Part shown: piece after piece, positions 50,524 through 59,399 of the stretch
How the letters are laid out: the number at the start of each line of letters is the position of its first letter
How positions within the stretch are numbered: position 1 is the first letter of the stretch
Assembly (NCBI GenBank): GCA_023435225.1
Contig: JAEYRX010000096.1
Span: forward strand, 124,001-188,000
Origin: Bacillota bacterium
GTDB lineage: Bacteria; Bacillota; UBA4882; UBA8346
Direction of reading: 5' to 3'
DNA length: 64,000 nt
Translations under genes and position numbers: made by a program
Notes under the pieces: generated by a model
Database searches by the model: none
Told to the model about the DNA's origin: nothing
The model's input: the letters and a program-made list of their open reading frames with translations, nothing else

Positions 50524-52261
50524 TGCTTCCACCTGCTTTCTCGATAGCTTCAAAGGTACATAACTTAGTACAAAGAGTACACCCAACGCAGAGGGCTTCA
50601 TTAATCTCGATGTAATCTCCCTTGTCAACTATAGCGGGACAACCAATTTTCATACACATTTTGCACTTTTTACATTTTTCCTTATTGATAATCAGCGGAC
50701 CGTCAAATTTTACTTGTTTTAGTAAAGCGCAAGGCCGTTTGGAGATAATCACCGATGGTTCATCGGCCATTGTTTCCTCTCTGACAACTGCTTCAAATTC
50801 CTTAATATTAAAAGGATCGGCTACTCTTACCCGTTCAATCCCAACGGCTTGGGCTAGCTTAACCAGATCTACCTGTTTGGTCGGTTCACCTTTAATAGTA
50901 AAACCGGTGGCTGGATTATCCTGATGACCGGTCATTCCGGTGATTGAGTTGTCCAAAATAATTACAGTAGAGTTTCCCTTGTTATATACAATATCGATTA
51001 ATCCGGTAATGCCCGAATGAATAAAAGTGGAATCACCGATAACCGCAACGGTCTTTTTACCGAACTCCGGGCCACGAGCTTTTTCCATTCCATGAGCGGC
51101 TCCGATACTGGCTCCCATACAAATGCAGGTATCAATGGATTCTACCGGAGGTAAAGCTCCCAGAGTATAGCAGCCAATGTCGCCGCTTACATTTAGTTTC
51201 AATTTATTTAGAACATAAAACATTCCCCGGTGCGGGCAGCCGGGGCACATTACCGGTGGCCGGACAGGCGCCGGTTCTTGAGAGATTTGTCTGATGTCGG
51301 TTTTAAGGCCCAGTATTTTATCTTTAATAATTTCAGCGTTTAACTCGCCAATCACCGGTAACAATTCTTTACCGGTAACTTTCAGCCCTATCTTCTTTAA
51401 TTGGTTTTCAAAAAAAGGTTCAAGTTCTTCGACTACATACAAAGTTTTTACTGAGTTGGCAAACTCAATGATTAACTTTTCCGGTAACGGATAAACCATA
51501 CCGAGCTTTAAAAAAGAGACATCGCCAAAAGCTTCTCTGGCGTATTGATAGGCGATACCACTGGTAATTACGCCTATATCCTTGTTACCCCATTCAATCC
51601 GGTTCAATTCGGTATTATTGGAAAAATCCCGTAAGGAGGCCATTCTTTTTTCGACTTCAATATGACGTTTTCGGGCCATAGCCGGCATCATTACATATTT
51701 TCCGGGGTTTTTCTGATAATCTTTGAGTGTAACTTCTGCTCTTTCGCCTGTTTCCACTACACTTTGGGAGTGGGAAATCCTAGTGGTTAACCTCACCAGA
51801 ACCGGAGTATCATATTGTTCACTGATTTCAAAAGCCTTTTTAGTATAGTCTTTGCATTCTTGGCTGTCGGCCGGTTCCAACATCGGTACTTTGGAGGCTC
51901 GGGCATAAAAACGGCTATCCTGCTCATTTTGAGAACTATGCATTCCCGGATCATCAGCTACCATAATTACCAGACCACCGTTAACTCCCGTATAAGAAAC
52001 AGTAAATAAAGGATCAGCCGCTACATTTAGACCGACATGTTTCATGGAGCAGATGGAACGGGCTCCGGCAATTGAGGCTCCGGCTGCAACTTCCAAAGCC
52101 ACTTTTTCGTTAGGAGACCATTCGGAGTATATCTGGTCATATTTAGCGATACTTTCCGTAATTTCAGTACTGGGAGTTCCAGGGTAAGCTGCAGCAACAG
52201 TGACTCCTGCTTCATAAGCTCCTCTGGCCACGGCTTCATTACCGAGCATTAGTTTTTTCAT
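50516..52261 (-). CDS. iorA: Indolepyruvate ferredoxin oxidoreductase, alpha subunit
   Basis: A 581-residue TPP enzyme. The N-terminal pyrimidine-binding domain has LGNEAVARGAYEAGV and YPGTPSTEITE; the middle has CPGCPHRGMFYVL and the TPP-binding segment IGDSTFIHSGITGL with ILDNSITGMTG. The C-terminus holds two [4Fe-4S] motifs, CKKCKMCMKIGCP and CVGCTLCTKLC. Reduced ferredoxin made here could feed the Ehr-like complex. First gene of the iorAB operon. Confidence 0.95.
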   Translation of the reverse strand: MKKLMLGNEAVARGAYEAGVTVAAAYPGTPSTEITESIAKYDQIYSEWSPNEKVALEVAAGASIAGARSICSMKHVGLNVAADPLFTVSYTGVNGGLVIMVADDPGMHSSQNEQDSRFYARASKVPMLEPADSQECKDYTKKAFEISEQYDTPVLVRLTTRISHSQSVVETGERAEVTLKDYQKNPGKYVMMPAMARKRHIEVEKRMASLRDFSNNTELNRIEWGNKDIGVITSGIAYQYAREAFGDVSFLKLGMVYPLPEKLIIEFANSVKTLYVVEELEPFFENQLKKIGLKVTGKELLPVIGELNAEIIKDKILGLKTDIRQISQEPAPVRPPVMCPGCPHRGMFYVLNKLKLNVSGDIGCYTLGALPPVESIDTCICMGASIGAAHGMEKARGPEFGKKTVAVIGDSTFIHSGITGLIDIVYNKGNSTVIILDNSITGMTGHQDNPATGFTIKGEPTKQVDLVKLAQAVGIERVRVADPFNIKEFEAVVREETMADEPSVIISKRPCALLKQVKFDGPLIINKEKCKKCKMCMKIGCPAIVDKGDYIEINEALCVGCTLCTKLCTFEAIEKAGGSNE

Positions 52262-52805
52262 TTTTCTATCACCCTAAGTTTTAATTTAATCCTGGAATAA
52301 TTATATTGGAATAGTCGGTGATTGGCAAGGCAGTCGTTCACGTCAATTCCCAGTTGACCCACGTGAAATTATTAAAATAGGATTGACGTGAATCGACAAG
52401 CGTCGATAGCAGTTTCTAGAATGTCTTTCACGTTGGTTCGCCGGGGTTAGTGAAAGAATGACAATAAGTTTCACGGAGACACAGAGGCACAGAGAAATCA
52501 TTTTTTAGTTAAAACTATGTAATGGAGTTAGAGTCTATTGACAAGATAATTAATAAAAGTTATATATAAGTGAGAGATTTTCATAATTAAGAATCTTGAC
52601 ATTCATCTACAATATATTGATAGTTATATCCGGGTTATTCACTATATATTGTAACTGAAATTAAATTAAGGTAATTATAAAATTCTCTTAAGTAGAAATA
52701 AGGGAATTGCAACAAATAGTGAGATTAATAAATGAAGTTTTTATGCAGCATATGGTGATTATTTATTGTTGCTCTTATCCTATGGAAAAAGAAGGGATAA
52801 ACATT
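52262..52805. other. Non-coding stretch of dispersed repeats
   Basis: No gene. GTTCACGTCAAT (52329) and ATTGACGTGAA (52382) are inverted. 52430-52460 matches, inverted, the words near 19655. 52470-52496 is a CCACAGAG-family half-site, and 52578-52619 is a direct repeat of 49241-49282. Confidence 0.55.
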
Positions 52806-53666
52806 ATGAATAAACGGATATTTATTCTAATTCTAATTGTTGTAATATTTTCAACCGGGGCTTCATTAGGAGCCGAACCACAGTATGTGCCACTGGATAA
52901 TCAAAGTATGGGATTGTTAATGCAACGAATCTTGGAGACTAAACTCATTCCTTATACTAAAACCAACAAGGGATTGAGCTATACTATTAATGAACTACAA
53001 GAATTTGCCATGGATTGGGAACAGGAATGTTTCTTTATTAAAGTAAAATTTACAGCCGAATATGATCCGGGTTTTTTTAATGTAAGTACTGCCGGAGTAA
53101 TTAAGGTAAAGGGCGCCGGATTATTGTCTGCTTCCGAACAAAAGCTGGGAGTAAAGTTACTAGAGGTTCAAGAGGTAACTTTGGATAATGCTGATGAATT
53201 AATTAATGAACCATTACAGAAAGTGTTGAATAAAAGTTTAGCCGGTAAAGAGATCTGGCAAGGTGATCCACCCGCCGCCAAAGAGCTATTAAATAAAAAC
53301 AATTATCTGGATTTGGTTAAGATTGCCATTGCTAATAGTTTACCTATTACCGCTAATGATAAAAAGCTTTCTCTGACTTTAAACCTAATAAACGAATTAA
53401 GTCAAGCAGGAACCGTTCCCGGTCAGATGAAGGCTGGATTTGATATGAATGGAACTTATAAATCGTTATTGAAGCTTAACTTTAAAGGTAAAATGGGATT
53501 GGAAGTGGATGTTCTGGTTGATCCGGCAGAATTGGCCGGAAAAATTCGAATTGATTCTCTATCATCCCTGGATTTGAAAAATGTACCTTCATTTATGGAC
53601 GGGTTAATTAGAAAATTGGTTGATTCTAAAATTAAGGGAAAGGTAATGGAGTTTACTTGGAAATAA
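52806..53666 (+). CDS. Secreted protein of unknown function
   Basis: A 286-residue protein with a clear signal peptide (MNKRIFILILIVVIFSTGA, cleaved near SLGAEP). The mature part is beta-rich with lysines: FFIKVKFTAEYDPGFFNVST, GVKLLEVQEVTLDNA, KKLSLTLNLINELSQ and VDVLVDPAELAGKIRIDSL. The pattern recalls lipid-binding LmeA/DUF2993-like or similar periplasmic domains, but I cannot assign a family. The start is set at 52806 from the signal peptide and a nearby GAAGGGA; a start eight codons earlier is possible. Confidence 0.65.
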   Translation: MNKRIFILILIVVIFSTGASLGAEPQYVPLDNQSMGLLMQRILETKLIPYTKTNKGLSYTINELQEFAMDWEQECFFIKVKFTAEYDPGFFNVSTAGVIKVKGAGLLSASEQKLGVKLLEVQEVTLDNADELINEPLQKVLNKSLAGKEIWQGDPPAAKELLNKNNYLDLVKIAIANSLPITANDKKLSLTLNLINELSQAGTVPGQMKAGFDMNGTYKSLLKLNFKGKMGLEVDVLVDPAELAGKIRIDSLSSLDLKNVPSFMDGLIRKLVDSKIKGKVMEFTWK

Positions 53667-53682
53667 CAGTTGTAAGGGAGGT

Positions 53683-53928
53683 TTATCTCCTCCGTTTTTT
53701 ATCTTTTAAAAAATTATACATGTCTTCCAAATCAGTAAATCCCATCTGTTTTGCTTGCTGTTTTGCCGTGCCGGTTAAAATAGGAACACCGTCTCCGTGA
53801 TCGTGAATGTATGTTTGCCAAAAATCGCCATTGATATCGGTTCCAGTCCACTTTTTTGCATTTATTTGTTGTAGTCCTAACCTGGAGGCGATTGACTTGA
53901 TATCACCTGTTGTAAACCGGTATGGCAT
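53683..53928 (-). CDS. Small basic protein, probable toxin partner of the upstream gene
   Basis: An 81-residue protein, MPYRFTTGDIKSIASRLGL with an aromatic, His-containing centre (WTGTDINGDFWQTYIHDHGD) and a basic end (DKKRRR). Its start lies inside the preceding gene, a 52-base overlap typical of toxin-antitoxin pairs. It has the size of HicA/RelE-like toxins but I cannot match it to a named one. Assignment as toxin rests on context. Confidence 0.55.
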   Translation of the reverse strand: MPYRFTTGDIKSIASRLGLQQINAKKWTGTDINGDFWQTYIHDHGDGVPILTGTAKQQAKQMGFTDLEDMYNFLKDKKRRR

Positions 53929-54362
53929 TCCGCTATCACCTCCATAACTTGATTAAGACTATTGCATTTGGCAATTCTGCGTAAATAAGGATAATGACTT
54001 TTTCGGTTTTCAATTTGCCGGAAAAAATCAATCCGTTTTAAATAATCGGAAGCGTAATCCATCAAGTTTTCAGCTAGGTCCTGCAAAGCAGATAAAAGAG
54101 TTGGACCTTCGCCGTGTATTAATAAATTTTCTAGGGAAATCGTATAACCTTGATTTGTTTCATCTTTTTCAACAATGGGATTGAACTTAAATGCTTGATC
54201 CAGGACTTCTTCAAAGATTGCCGTTGATATTATTGAGACTTTCTCTTCTTTGGAACTTTTAAAATTACTAGTGATAACCTCATAACCTTTAGCTGCTTCT
54301 CTTACTATGGCAGGGAACTCCTGTTTAGCCGAACTGATTGACTTTTCTTCAAAGATATCCAT
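53877..54362 (-). CDS. Phd/YefM-like antitoxin with HicB-like C-terminal part
   Basis: A 161-residue protein. KSISSAKQEFPAIVREAAKG and KVSIISTAIFEEVLDQAF resemble the Phd/YefM antitoxin fold, in which the first helix and strands bind DNA. The following GYTISLENLLIHGEGPTLLS and ALQDLAENLMDYASDYL resemble a HicB-type partial RNase-H fold. Antitoxins of this composite kind occur in Bacillota. It is first in a two-gene unit and should neutralise the small downstream product. Confidence 0.6.
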   Translation of the reverse strand: MDIFEEKSISSAKQEFPAIVREAAKGYEVITSNFKSSKEEKVSIISTAIFEEVLDQAFKFNPIVEKDETNQGYTISLENLLIHGEGPTLLSALQDLAENLMDYASDYLKRIDFFRQIENRKSHYPYLRRIAKCNSLNQVMEVIAECHTGLQQVISSQSPPG

Positions 54363-54504
54363 AATAATTCACCGGCCTTTGTCGAAGATGATTTAAAGGA
54401 TCTAATTTAATTATAGATCAATATGTCCAAAATGTCCATATAGGTCATTAGGGCCAAAAAGAAAAGTAAAAACTAGTATTAACACTGAGACACAAAGGCA
54501 CAAA

Positions 54505-56148
54505 TCAGAGCCCTAAATAAGCATCAATTTCTTCCGAAGCTTTTCTAGCGGTTGCCAAGGTCTCGCCTTGTTCTTCCCGGTAATCTTTGATGATATTTTC
54601 AGTCCCGGAAGCCCGTTTCAGGTTCCAGACGCCGCCGGTTAAAACCACTTTAATTCCGTCACCAACCACTAGCCGTTCAATCTCCCGTCCGGCGATTTTT
54701 TTACCGTTTAAAAGATTTTTTACCTGGTCCGGGTCGCTTGCTAATTTGATTAAACGGTTCTTTTGCTCCGGTTGGGCGGGACGGTCTATTCTTTCATATT
54801 GATAGGGGCCATATTTTTTTACTAAATCGGCGTATAAAGTTCCGATATCTTTACCGGTTCTGGCCATAGCCTCCATCATCAGTAAAACGGCGGCAATACC
54901 GTCTTTTTCGGTAACCCAGAGACTCCCATCCATTCTGGGGAAAGAGAGTCCGGCGCTTTCTTCCCCGGCCAGAACATATTTCCCTGCTTGTAAACCGGCT
55001 ACATAATGTTTAAAACCGACATTAACCTCATATGAAGGACGGTCATAATCGGCAGCGATTCGATCAAGCAGATGAGTAGTTCCTATAGTCCGGCCTATTC
55101 CCATATTAGGTTTAAAACCACGATTGGCAGCCAGGTAATCGAATAAGACACATAAAACATGATTGGGGTTGAGGATCCCGGTGCTGTCTTCACCACCGAA
55201 ACGGTCGGCATCATTATCATTAGCTCCGATGAAGGGGACGCCAATTTTCTCCCGGATTCCCTGAACTGCCATCATTACATATTTGGAGGAAGGATCACCG
55301 CGGAGAGTGCCGTCCCAATCATAGGACCGATTTGAACATTTCGGATCTTCTTCCGAAAGGACTACTTCGATGTTCGTACCATAATGTTCATTAACGGCTT
55401 CATAATAGCCATGTGCGGAACCACCGAGCGGAGTGACTGCGAACCGTTCTTTTTTGATTAAATCAAAATCCACCACTGAATAAAGGTCTTTTATGTAAGG
55501 ATTTAATAGATCGATCTCTGAAACTAAACCATTTTTAACCGCAGTTTGATAGGGGATTCGCTTTACCTCTTCAGGATGTTTTAAATAATGGTTCCCCTTT
55601 TCATCTATTGGTTTGGTACAGGTATTTGGACCACCGTCCAAACCGTTACTTTTATAGCCGGCATCCTGGGGAGGGTTATGAGAAGCGGTAATGATAACTC
55701 CCTCAACTTTTTCGCCACGGGCCACCCGGCTTTGGATAGCATGAGATACAACCGGAGTTGGAGTGCTTCTCCCGCCCTGATGAATTAAAACTCTCATTTC
55801 ATTCCCGGCAAAGACTTCAGCTGCGGTTTCCTGGGCTAAATCCGAGGCAAAACGGACGTCTTTTCCCATTATAATTGGGCCCAGGGGTTTATCTTTTAAA
55901 ATGTCCGGGAGACAAGGGCCGAAAGTGCCGTTTTGATGGCGAATATCGACTAGGGCCTGAGTCATGGCCGCAACATGTTGTTCAGAAAACCCTTTACCGA
56001 TATGACCGCGGTGGCCGGAGGTTCCATTTTTTATCGGTTCCAATTCACCCTGCGGATGGGTGTACCATTCGGTGATCTGCTCTTTACTAAAAAGGTCTTC
56101 GGGTCGGGCTTTCTTTCCCGCCAAAGGGTGAATCGATTTATCTGACAT
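54505..56148 (-). CDS. pgm: Phosphoglucomutase, alpha-D-glucose phosphate specific
   Basis: A 547-residue enzyme of the long Pgm type. The catalytic phosphoserine motif VIITASHNPPQDAGYK is intact, the metal loop is DNDADRFGG, sugar specificity GEESAGLSF, and the phosphate-binding loop RASGTENIIKDY is near the end. It interconverts glucose-1-phosphate and glucose-6-phosphate for glycogen and nucleotide-sugar supply. I chose the ATG at 56148, nine bases after AAAGGAGG; a TTG one codon earlier is possible. Confidence 0.95.
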   Translation of the reverse strand: MSDKSIHPLAGKKARPEDLFSKEQITEWYTHPQGELEPIKNGTSGHRGHIGKGFSEQHVAAMTQALVDIRHQNGTFGPCLPDILKDKPLGPIIMGKDVRFASDLAQETAAEVFAGNEMRVLIHQGGRSTPTPVVSHAIQSRVARGEKVEGVIITASHNPPQDAGYKSNGLDGGPNTCTKPIDEKGNHYLKHPEEVKRIPYQTAVKNGLVSEIDLLNPYIKDLYSVVDFDLIKKERFAVTPLGGSAHGYYEAVNEHYGTNIEVVLSEEDPKCSNRSYDWDGTLRGDPSSKYVMMAVQGIREKIGVPFIGANDNDADRFGGEDSTGILNPNHVLCVLFDYLAANRGFKPNMGIGRTIGTTHLLDRIAADYDRPSYEVNVGFKHYVAGLQAGKYVLAGEESAGLSFPRMDGSLWVTEKDGIAAVLLMMEAMARTGKDIGTLYADLVKKYGPYQYERIDRPAQPEQKNRLIKLASDPDQVKNLLNGKKIAGREIERLVVGDGIKVVLTGGVWNLKRASGTENIIKDYREEQGETLATARKASEEIDAYLGL

Positions 56149-56782
56149 CAAAAACAGCCTCCTTTAGAGATATAAAAAATTATTTAGGCGAAAGGCGATA
56201 GAATTTAAGCGATCTATTGTCGCTAATTTTTTAATATAAAATTATTAAATAACGCCTTTTGTAAGCCTCATTAGTTTATTTTGAGGGATGGATTTCTAGA
56301 TAAATAATTTTTTTCCTCCCCGGTTGGATAAGTATAAGTGACATTTAGATCCGGATTTTCTTCGGATTTAGCTGTTTTATTGAATTTGTTAAAATTGCAC
56401 AACAATTATTATATAAGTTGAATTAAATTTCCCGAATAAATATTACGTCCCTAAAGCTGGCCATAATAGAGGATTAATGAATTTAATTCAACTTATTACA
56501 GCTGAAAATAAGATGAACTAAATTCTACTATTTACCTTTCCCGTTCGGCTTTTGGAAGGGGAAAGCTTATTCGTATGACTTAGTTCATCTTATATAGGTT
56601 CTCTATATGGAACGACATTATTCGCAAAATATGGTTTTCGAAAAAATATTAATACCATTGTTTTCTGATTAATGTTGTTCTATTTAGTTAAACAAATAAA
56701 AATTCGGTGATCATAAAAATTTCAGGTATAATTAAATTAGGGGAGAGTTTTATATACTCATAAAATTTTTTTGAGGTGGAAA
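56149..56782. other. Divergent intergenic region between pgm and ogt
   Basis: About 630 AT-rich bases without a gene. It holds three consecutive hairpins (56413-56496, 56508-56593, 56609-56681) and, close to ogt, a TATAAT at 56728-56735 region (GGTATAATTA) that may be its -10 box. Confidence 0.5.
56413..56681. repeat. Array of three ~75-85-nt hairpins
   Basis: Unit 1: ATAAGTTGAATTAAATT (56413-56429) pairs perfectly with AATTTAATTCAACTTAT (56480-56496). Unit 2: ATAAGATGAACTAA (56508-56521) with TTAGTTCATCTTAT (56580-56593), and inside CTTTCCC with GGGAAAG. Unit 3: GGAACGACATTA (56609-56620) with TAATGTTGTTCT (56670-56681), partly through G-T pairs. Units 1 and 2 share the arm pattern AAGnTGAAnTAA, and where arms differ the partner differs to match. 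Confidence 0.75.
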
Positions 56783-57274
56783 ATGAAGCTGATTTATGAC
56801 ACTTTGCAAGCTCCATTCGGAGCAATTTATATTGTAATGGATGAATTTGGACTTTTAAGAGTGGTAATGACTCCGGAAAGATGGGAGGATTGCCGGAAAG
56901 AATTTGGGGAAATCGAGCATGATTCAGAACGATCAGCTGAAGTAATTACCCAACTTGAGGAATATTTCTCCGGTAAACGCAAGGAGTTTACCGTTTCTTT
57001 ATCAATAAAAGGGACTGCTTTTTCAGAAAAAGTCTGGCAAGAGCTGCGGAAGATTCCTTTCGGCGAAACACGTTCTTATGCTGATATTGCTCAAGCGCTC
57101 GGTAATCCCAAAATTAGCCGAGCAGTTGGGCAAGCAAACAGACGGAATCCCCTGCCGATATTTATTCCTTGCCACCGGGTTATCGGAAAAGACGGATCGA
57201 TGACCGGTTATATCGGCGAAAAACACATTCCAATTAAAGAATATTTATTGAAGATGGAATGTTCTTTTTTGTGA
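56783..57274 (+). CDS. ogt: Methylated-DNA--protein-cysteine methyltransferase
   Basis: Repairs O6-alkylguanine by moving the alkyl group onto its own cysteine. The 163-residue protein carries the active site IPCHRVIG with Cys130, preceded by the helix-turn-helix words SEKVWQELRKIPFGETRSYA and SRAVGQANRRNPLPI. The N-terminal domain is a short ribonuclease-H-like cap. I chose the ATG at 56783 after GAGGTGG. Confidence 0.93.
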   Translation: MKLIYDTLQAPFGAIYIVMDEFGLLRVVMTPERWEDCRKEFGEIEHDSERSAEVITQLEEYFSGKRKEFTVSLSIKGTAFSEKVWQELRKIPFGETRSYADIAQALGNPKISRAVGQANRRNPLPIFIPCHRVIGKDGSMTGYIGEKHIPIKEYLLKMECSFL

Positions 57275-57294
57275 CAAGCATCATTTCTTTGGTC

Positions 57295-57921
57295 TTATAA
57301 ATCTTCTGTTACAGTATTATTTAAGAAAGGTTTTCTTAATAAAGCATGCAGATTGGACCGGAAAACGATGAAGACTTTTAAAAGCTTTACAGAACTTCCG
57401 GGATAAAGATCGAGCATTCTGCTTAATTCTTGACGCCGTTTGTGGTAGGCTTTTAATTTGTGAAAATCTTTCTCCGGTATCTTAGGTAAATTATTAATTA
57501 TCGAGAAATATTCGAGGTATTTTGCAGCTAACTCTTCATTATTATGATTATCCATTTTCAATAACTCGTGGCATTCCAACCGTAATTTACTCACTACTTC
57601 TTCAGCTTGGCCATAACTCATGGCTTTTTCTTTCCAATGTATTGTAAAAGAGAGAATGGCAATTCCGAAAACCAGTAATGAACAGATTCCCAGTATTATC
57701 TGACCTTTTTCCGGCGCAATTTTGAGATATTCAAGGATTTTTTGATCAACAAAGGTCGTTAAACATAGTAGAATCGAAGCCAGTAATAGTATTAGGTCTA
57801 AAAAACCAGCCCAAAAGCGGTAACGATTATATAATTTCTCAAAAATAGTGGATAACAGATCAATGTTTCGGGATTGCTGGGTCAATTCTTTTATTAATGA
57901 ATCTGTTTTATTGGTATTCAT
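57295..57921 (-). CDS. Two-helix membrane protein, SLATT-like
   Basis: A 208-residue protein. A short N-terminal helix precedes two adjacent membrane segments (about residues 37-57, FWAGFLDLILLLASILLCL, and 75-95, IILGICSLLVFGIAILSF), followed by a soluble helical domain with KEKAMSYGQAEEVVSKLRLE and a long tail. This 2TM-plus-helices plan is that of SLATT domains, effectors that go with nucleotide-second-messenger defence systems. The gene is divergent from a patatin gene, also an effector type. The match is by architecture only. GGAGG lies before the ATG at 57921. Confidence 0.5.
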   Translation of the reverse strand: MNTNKTDSLIKELTQQSRNIDLLSTIFEKLYNRYRFWAGFLDLILLLASILLCLTTFVDQKILEYLKIAPEKGQIILGICSLLVFGIAILSFTIHWKEKAMSYGQAEEVVSKLRLECHELLKMDNHNNEELAAKYLEYFSIINNLPKIPEKDFHKLKAYHKRRQELSRMLDLYPGSSVKLLKVFIVFRSNLHALLRKPFLNNTVTEDL

Positions 57922-58090
57922 ATTAAACCTCCGAATTAACATAGAAATAATAATTATGAAATTCCCTTACCTATGAATAAATCGGATCGATTCGAAAATA
58001 AAATTAGAGTTTTGTGTTAGGAAATTAAGGAATTTTTAATGGAGTAAATTGGCTATTGCTCAAATAAGGAATTGAGGAAATATAAAATAA

Positions 58091-58228
58091 TGGCGGTCTG
58101 CCGGTTTTTCGCAGAGACCACCGGCATACAAGCGCCTATCGGAGCTGATGCCGGGAGGGTTCCGCCGTCGCAATTCACAGCCTTGGGACTGTGCCAGCAG
58201 ATACGACGATTGGCTTTCGCCACCGCCA
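58091..58228. ncRNA. Candidate structured RNA between the SLATT-like and patatin genes
   Basis: A GC-rich 138-base block in AT-rich DNA, closed by TGGCGGT (58091-58097) pairing with ACCGCCA (58222-58228). Inside: TGCCGGT (58099-58105) with ACCGGCA (58120-58126); CCGGCAT (58121-58127) could instead pair with ATGCCGG (58148-58154); CGTCG (58166-58170) with CGACG (58204-58208) around CACAG (58176-58180) and CTGTG (58189-58193); and a GGC-GCC hairpin with GAAA loop on the minus strand. On the minus strand TATAAT (58230-58237 region) lies directly before it. The strand is unproven; the minus strand leads to the SLATT-like gene. I could not match it to a known riboswitch. Confidence 0.55.
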
Positions 58229-58308
58229 ATATTATAATGTGAAAAATATCGGGTAATCATACTTGGAGAATATTGGCAATAAAATATATAAAAGGTGGGT
58301 GGGTACTA

Positions 58309-59364
58309 ATGGCCGGACTCATTCGAATTTTGTCAATTGATGGCGGGGGTATCCGGGGTATTATTCCGGGACAAATCTTAATTCATTTAGAGAAAATACT
58401 TAGGGCAAAAACTAAAAATAAAGAGGCCCGGATCGCCGATTACTTCGATTTTATCGCCGGTACCAGCACCGGCGGAATATTGACCTGTCTTTATCTATGT
58501 CCGGATCAAAGCAAGAAAACCAATATTCCCCGCTGCCGTTATTCCGCGGAAGAGGTCGTTAACTTTTATTTGGAACATGGAGCAGAAATATTTCAAGCTC
58601 CGCTTTGGCATCGCATCTTTTCTCTTTTTGGATTGATTAAGGAGAGTTACCGGGTTGGGAAATTAGAAAAAAATCTTCATCAATATTTCGGTAACATAAA
58701 TTTGAACCACCTTATTAAGCCGTGTTTAATCACCTCCTATAATATTGAAGAGCGTTACACTCATTTTTTTACCAAACATGATGCGGAAAAAAGTCCGGAA
58801 TATAATTACCGTCTAAAGGATGTGGCCAGGGCGACTTCAGCGGCGCCTACTTATTTTAAAGCCGCTAGAATCAAATCATTGGCAAAAAAGTTTTACCCAC
58901 TGATCGACGGGGGAGTCTTTGCCAATAACCCCGCTTTATGTGCTTATACCGAAGTTTGTAAAACATTTAACGGATACCCTACTGCCCGAGATATGGTAAT
59001 ATTATCTTTAGGAACAGGGGATGACGAAAAAGCAATACCCTATAATCAGGCAAAAAATTGGGGGAAAATAGGTTGGGCAATCCCGATACTTAAAGTTTTA
59101 ACTTCGGGTAATTCCGAAACTGTTGATTATCAGTTGAAGACGATTTTTAAAGCCGTACAAAAACCCAATCAATATTTGCGAATTAATCCCAAAGTTTCCG
59201 GAGCAATGACGGCTATGGATAATGTATCTCCGGAAAATTTAAAAGCATTAGTTGATTATGGAAGGGAAACAGCCAAGAAGTTTAATTCACAACTGGAAAA
59301 AATAGCTGAGTTATTAATTGAAGACACTATTAATCAGGAAAAACATAGAAAAGTGGGGGGTTAA
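58309..59364 (+). CDS. Patatin-like phospholipase
   Basis: A 351-residue lipid hydrolase with the Ser-Asp dyad. SIDGGGIRGIIPG is the oxyanion hole, FIAGTSTGGILT the nucleophile elbow (Ser in GTSTG), and LIDGGVFANNP carries the catalytic Asp. The whole-length match is to plant-patatin-type bacterial proteins, the class that also contains CBASS effector CapV. No cyclic-nucleotide synthase is seen next to it. It may be a general phospholipase or a membrane-attacking defence effector; context (SLATT-like neighbour) makes the second worth testing. The ATG at 58309 follows GGTGGG; a start 12 codons earlier lacks a site. Confidence 0.9.
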   Translation: MAGLIRILSIDGGGIRGIIPGQILIHLEKILRAKTKNKEARIADYFDFIAGTSTGGILTCLYLCPDQSKKTNIPRCRYSAEEVVNFYLEHGAEIFQAPLWHRIFSLFGLIKESYRVGKLEKNLHQYFGNINLNHLIKPCLITSYNIEERYTHFFTKHDAEKSPEYNYRLKDVARATSAAPTYFKAARIKSLAKKFYPLIDGGVFANNPALCAYTEVCKTFNGYPTARDMVILSLGTGDDEKAIPYNQAKNWGKIGWAIPILKVLTSGNSETVDYQLKTIFKAVQKPNQYLRINPKVSGAMTAMDNVSPENLKALVDYGRETAKKFNSQLEKIAELLIEDTINQEKHRKVGG

Positions 59365-59399
59365 AAAAAGCCGCCCGAATGGGCAGCTGGAAAAGGTGT

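Noticed and set aside
56413..56681. CRISPR array
   Set aside because: The units are hairpins with different arm sequences and no regular spacers between identical direct repeats, and no cas gene is present.
58091..58228. Cobalamin or c-di-AMP (ydaO) riboswitch
   Set aside because: A few words are reminiscent (GGCACAGTCCC, CAGCTCCGATAGGCG on the minus strand), but the conserved cores, such as GCCACTG for cobalamin, are not there.
58060..58260. Minus-strand frame of 66 codons across the structured block
   Set aside because: The Arg/Gly-rich product looks like a translated GC-rich RNA; the base-paired structure explains the sequence better than a protein.
57295..59364. Complete CBASS system
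   Set aside because: No CD-NTase gene or accessory cap gene lies nearby; only effector-like proteins are seen.
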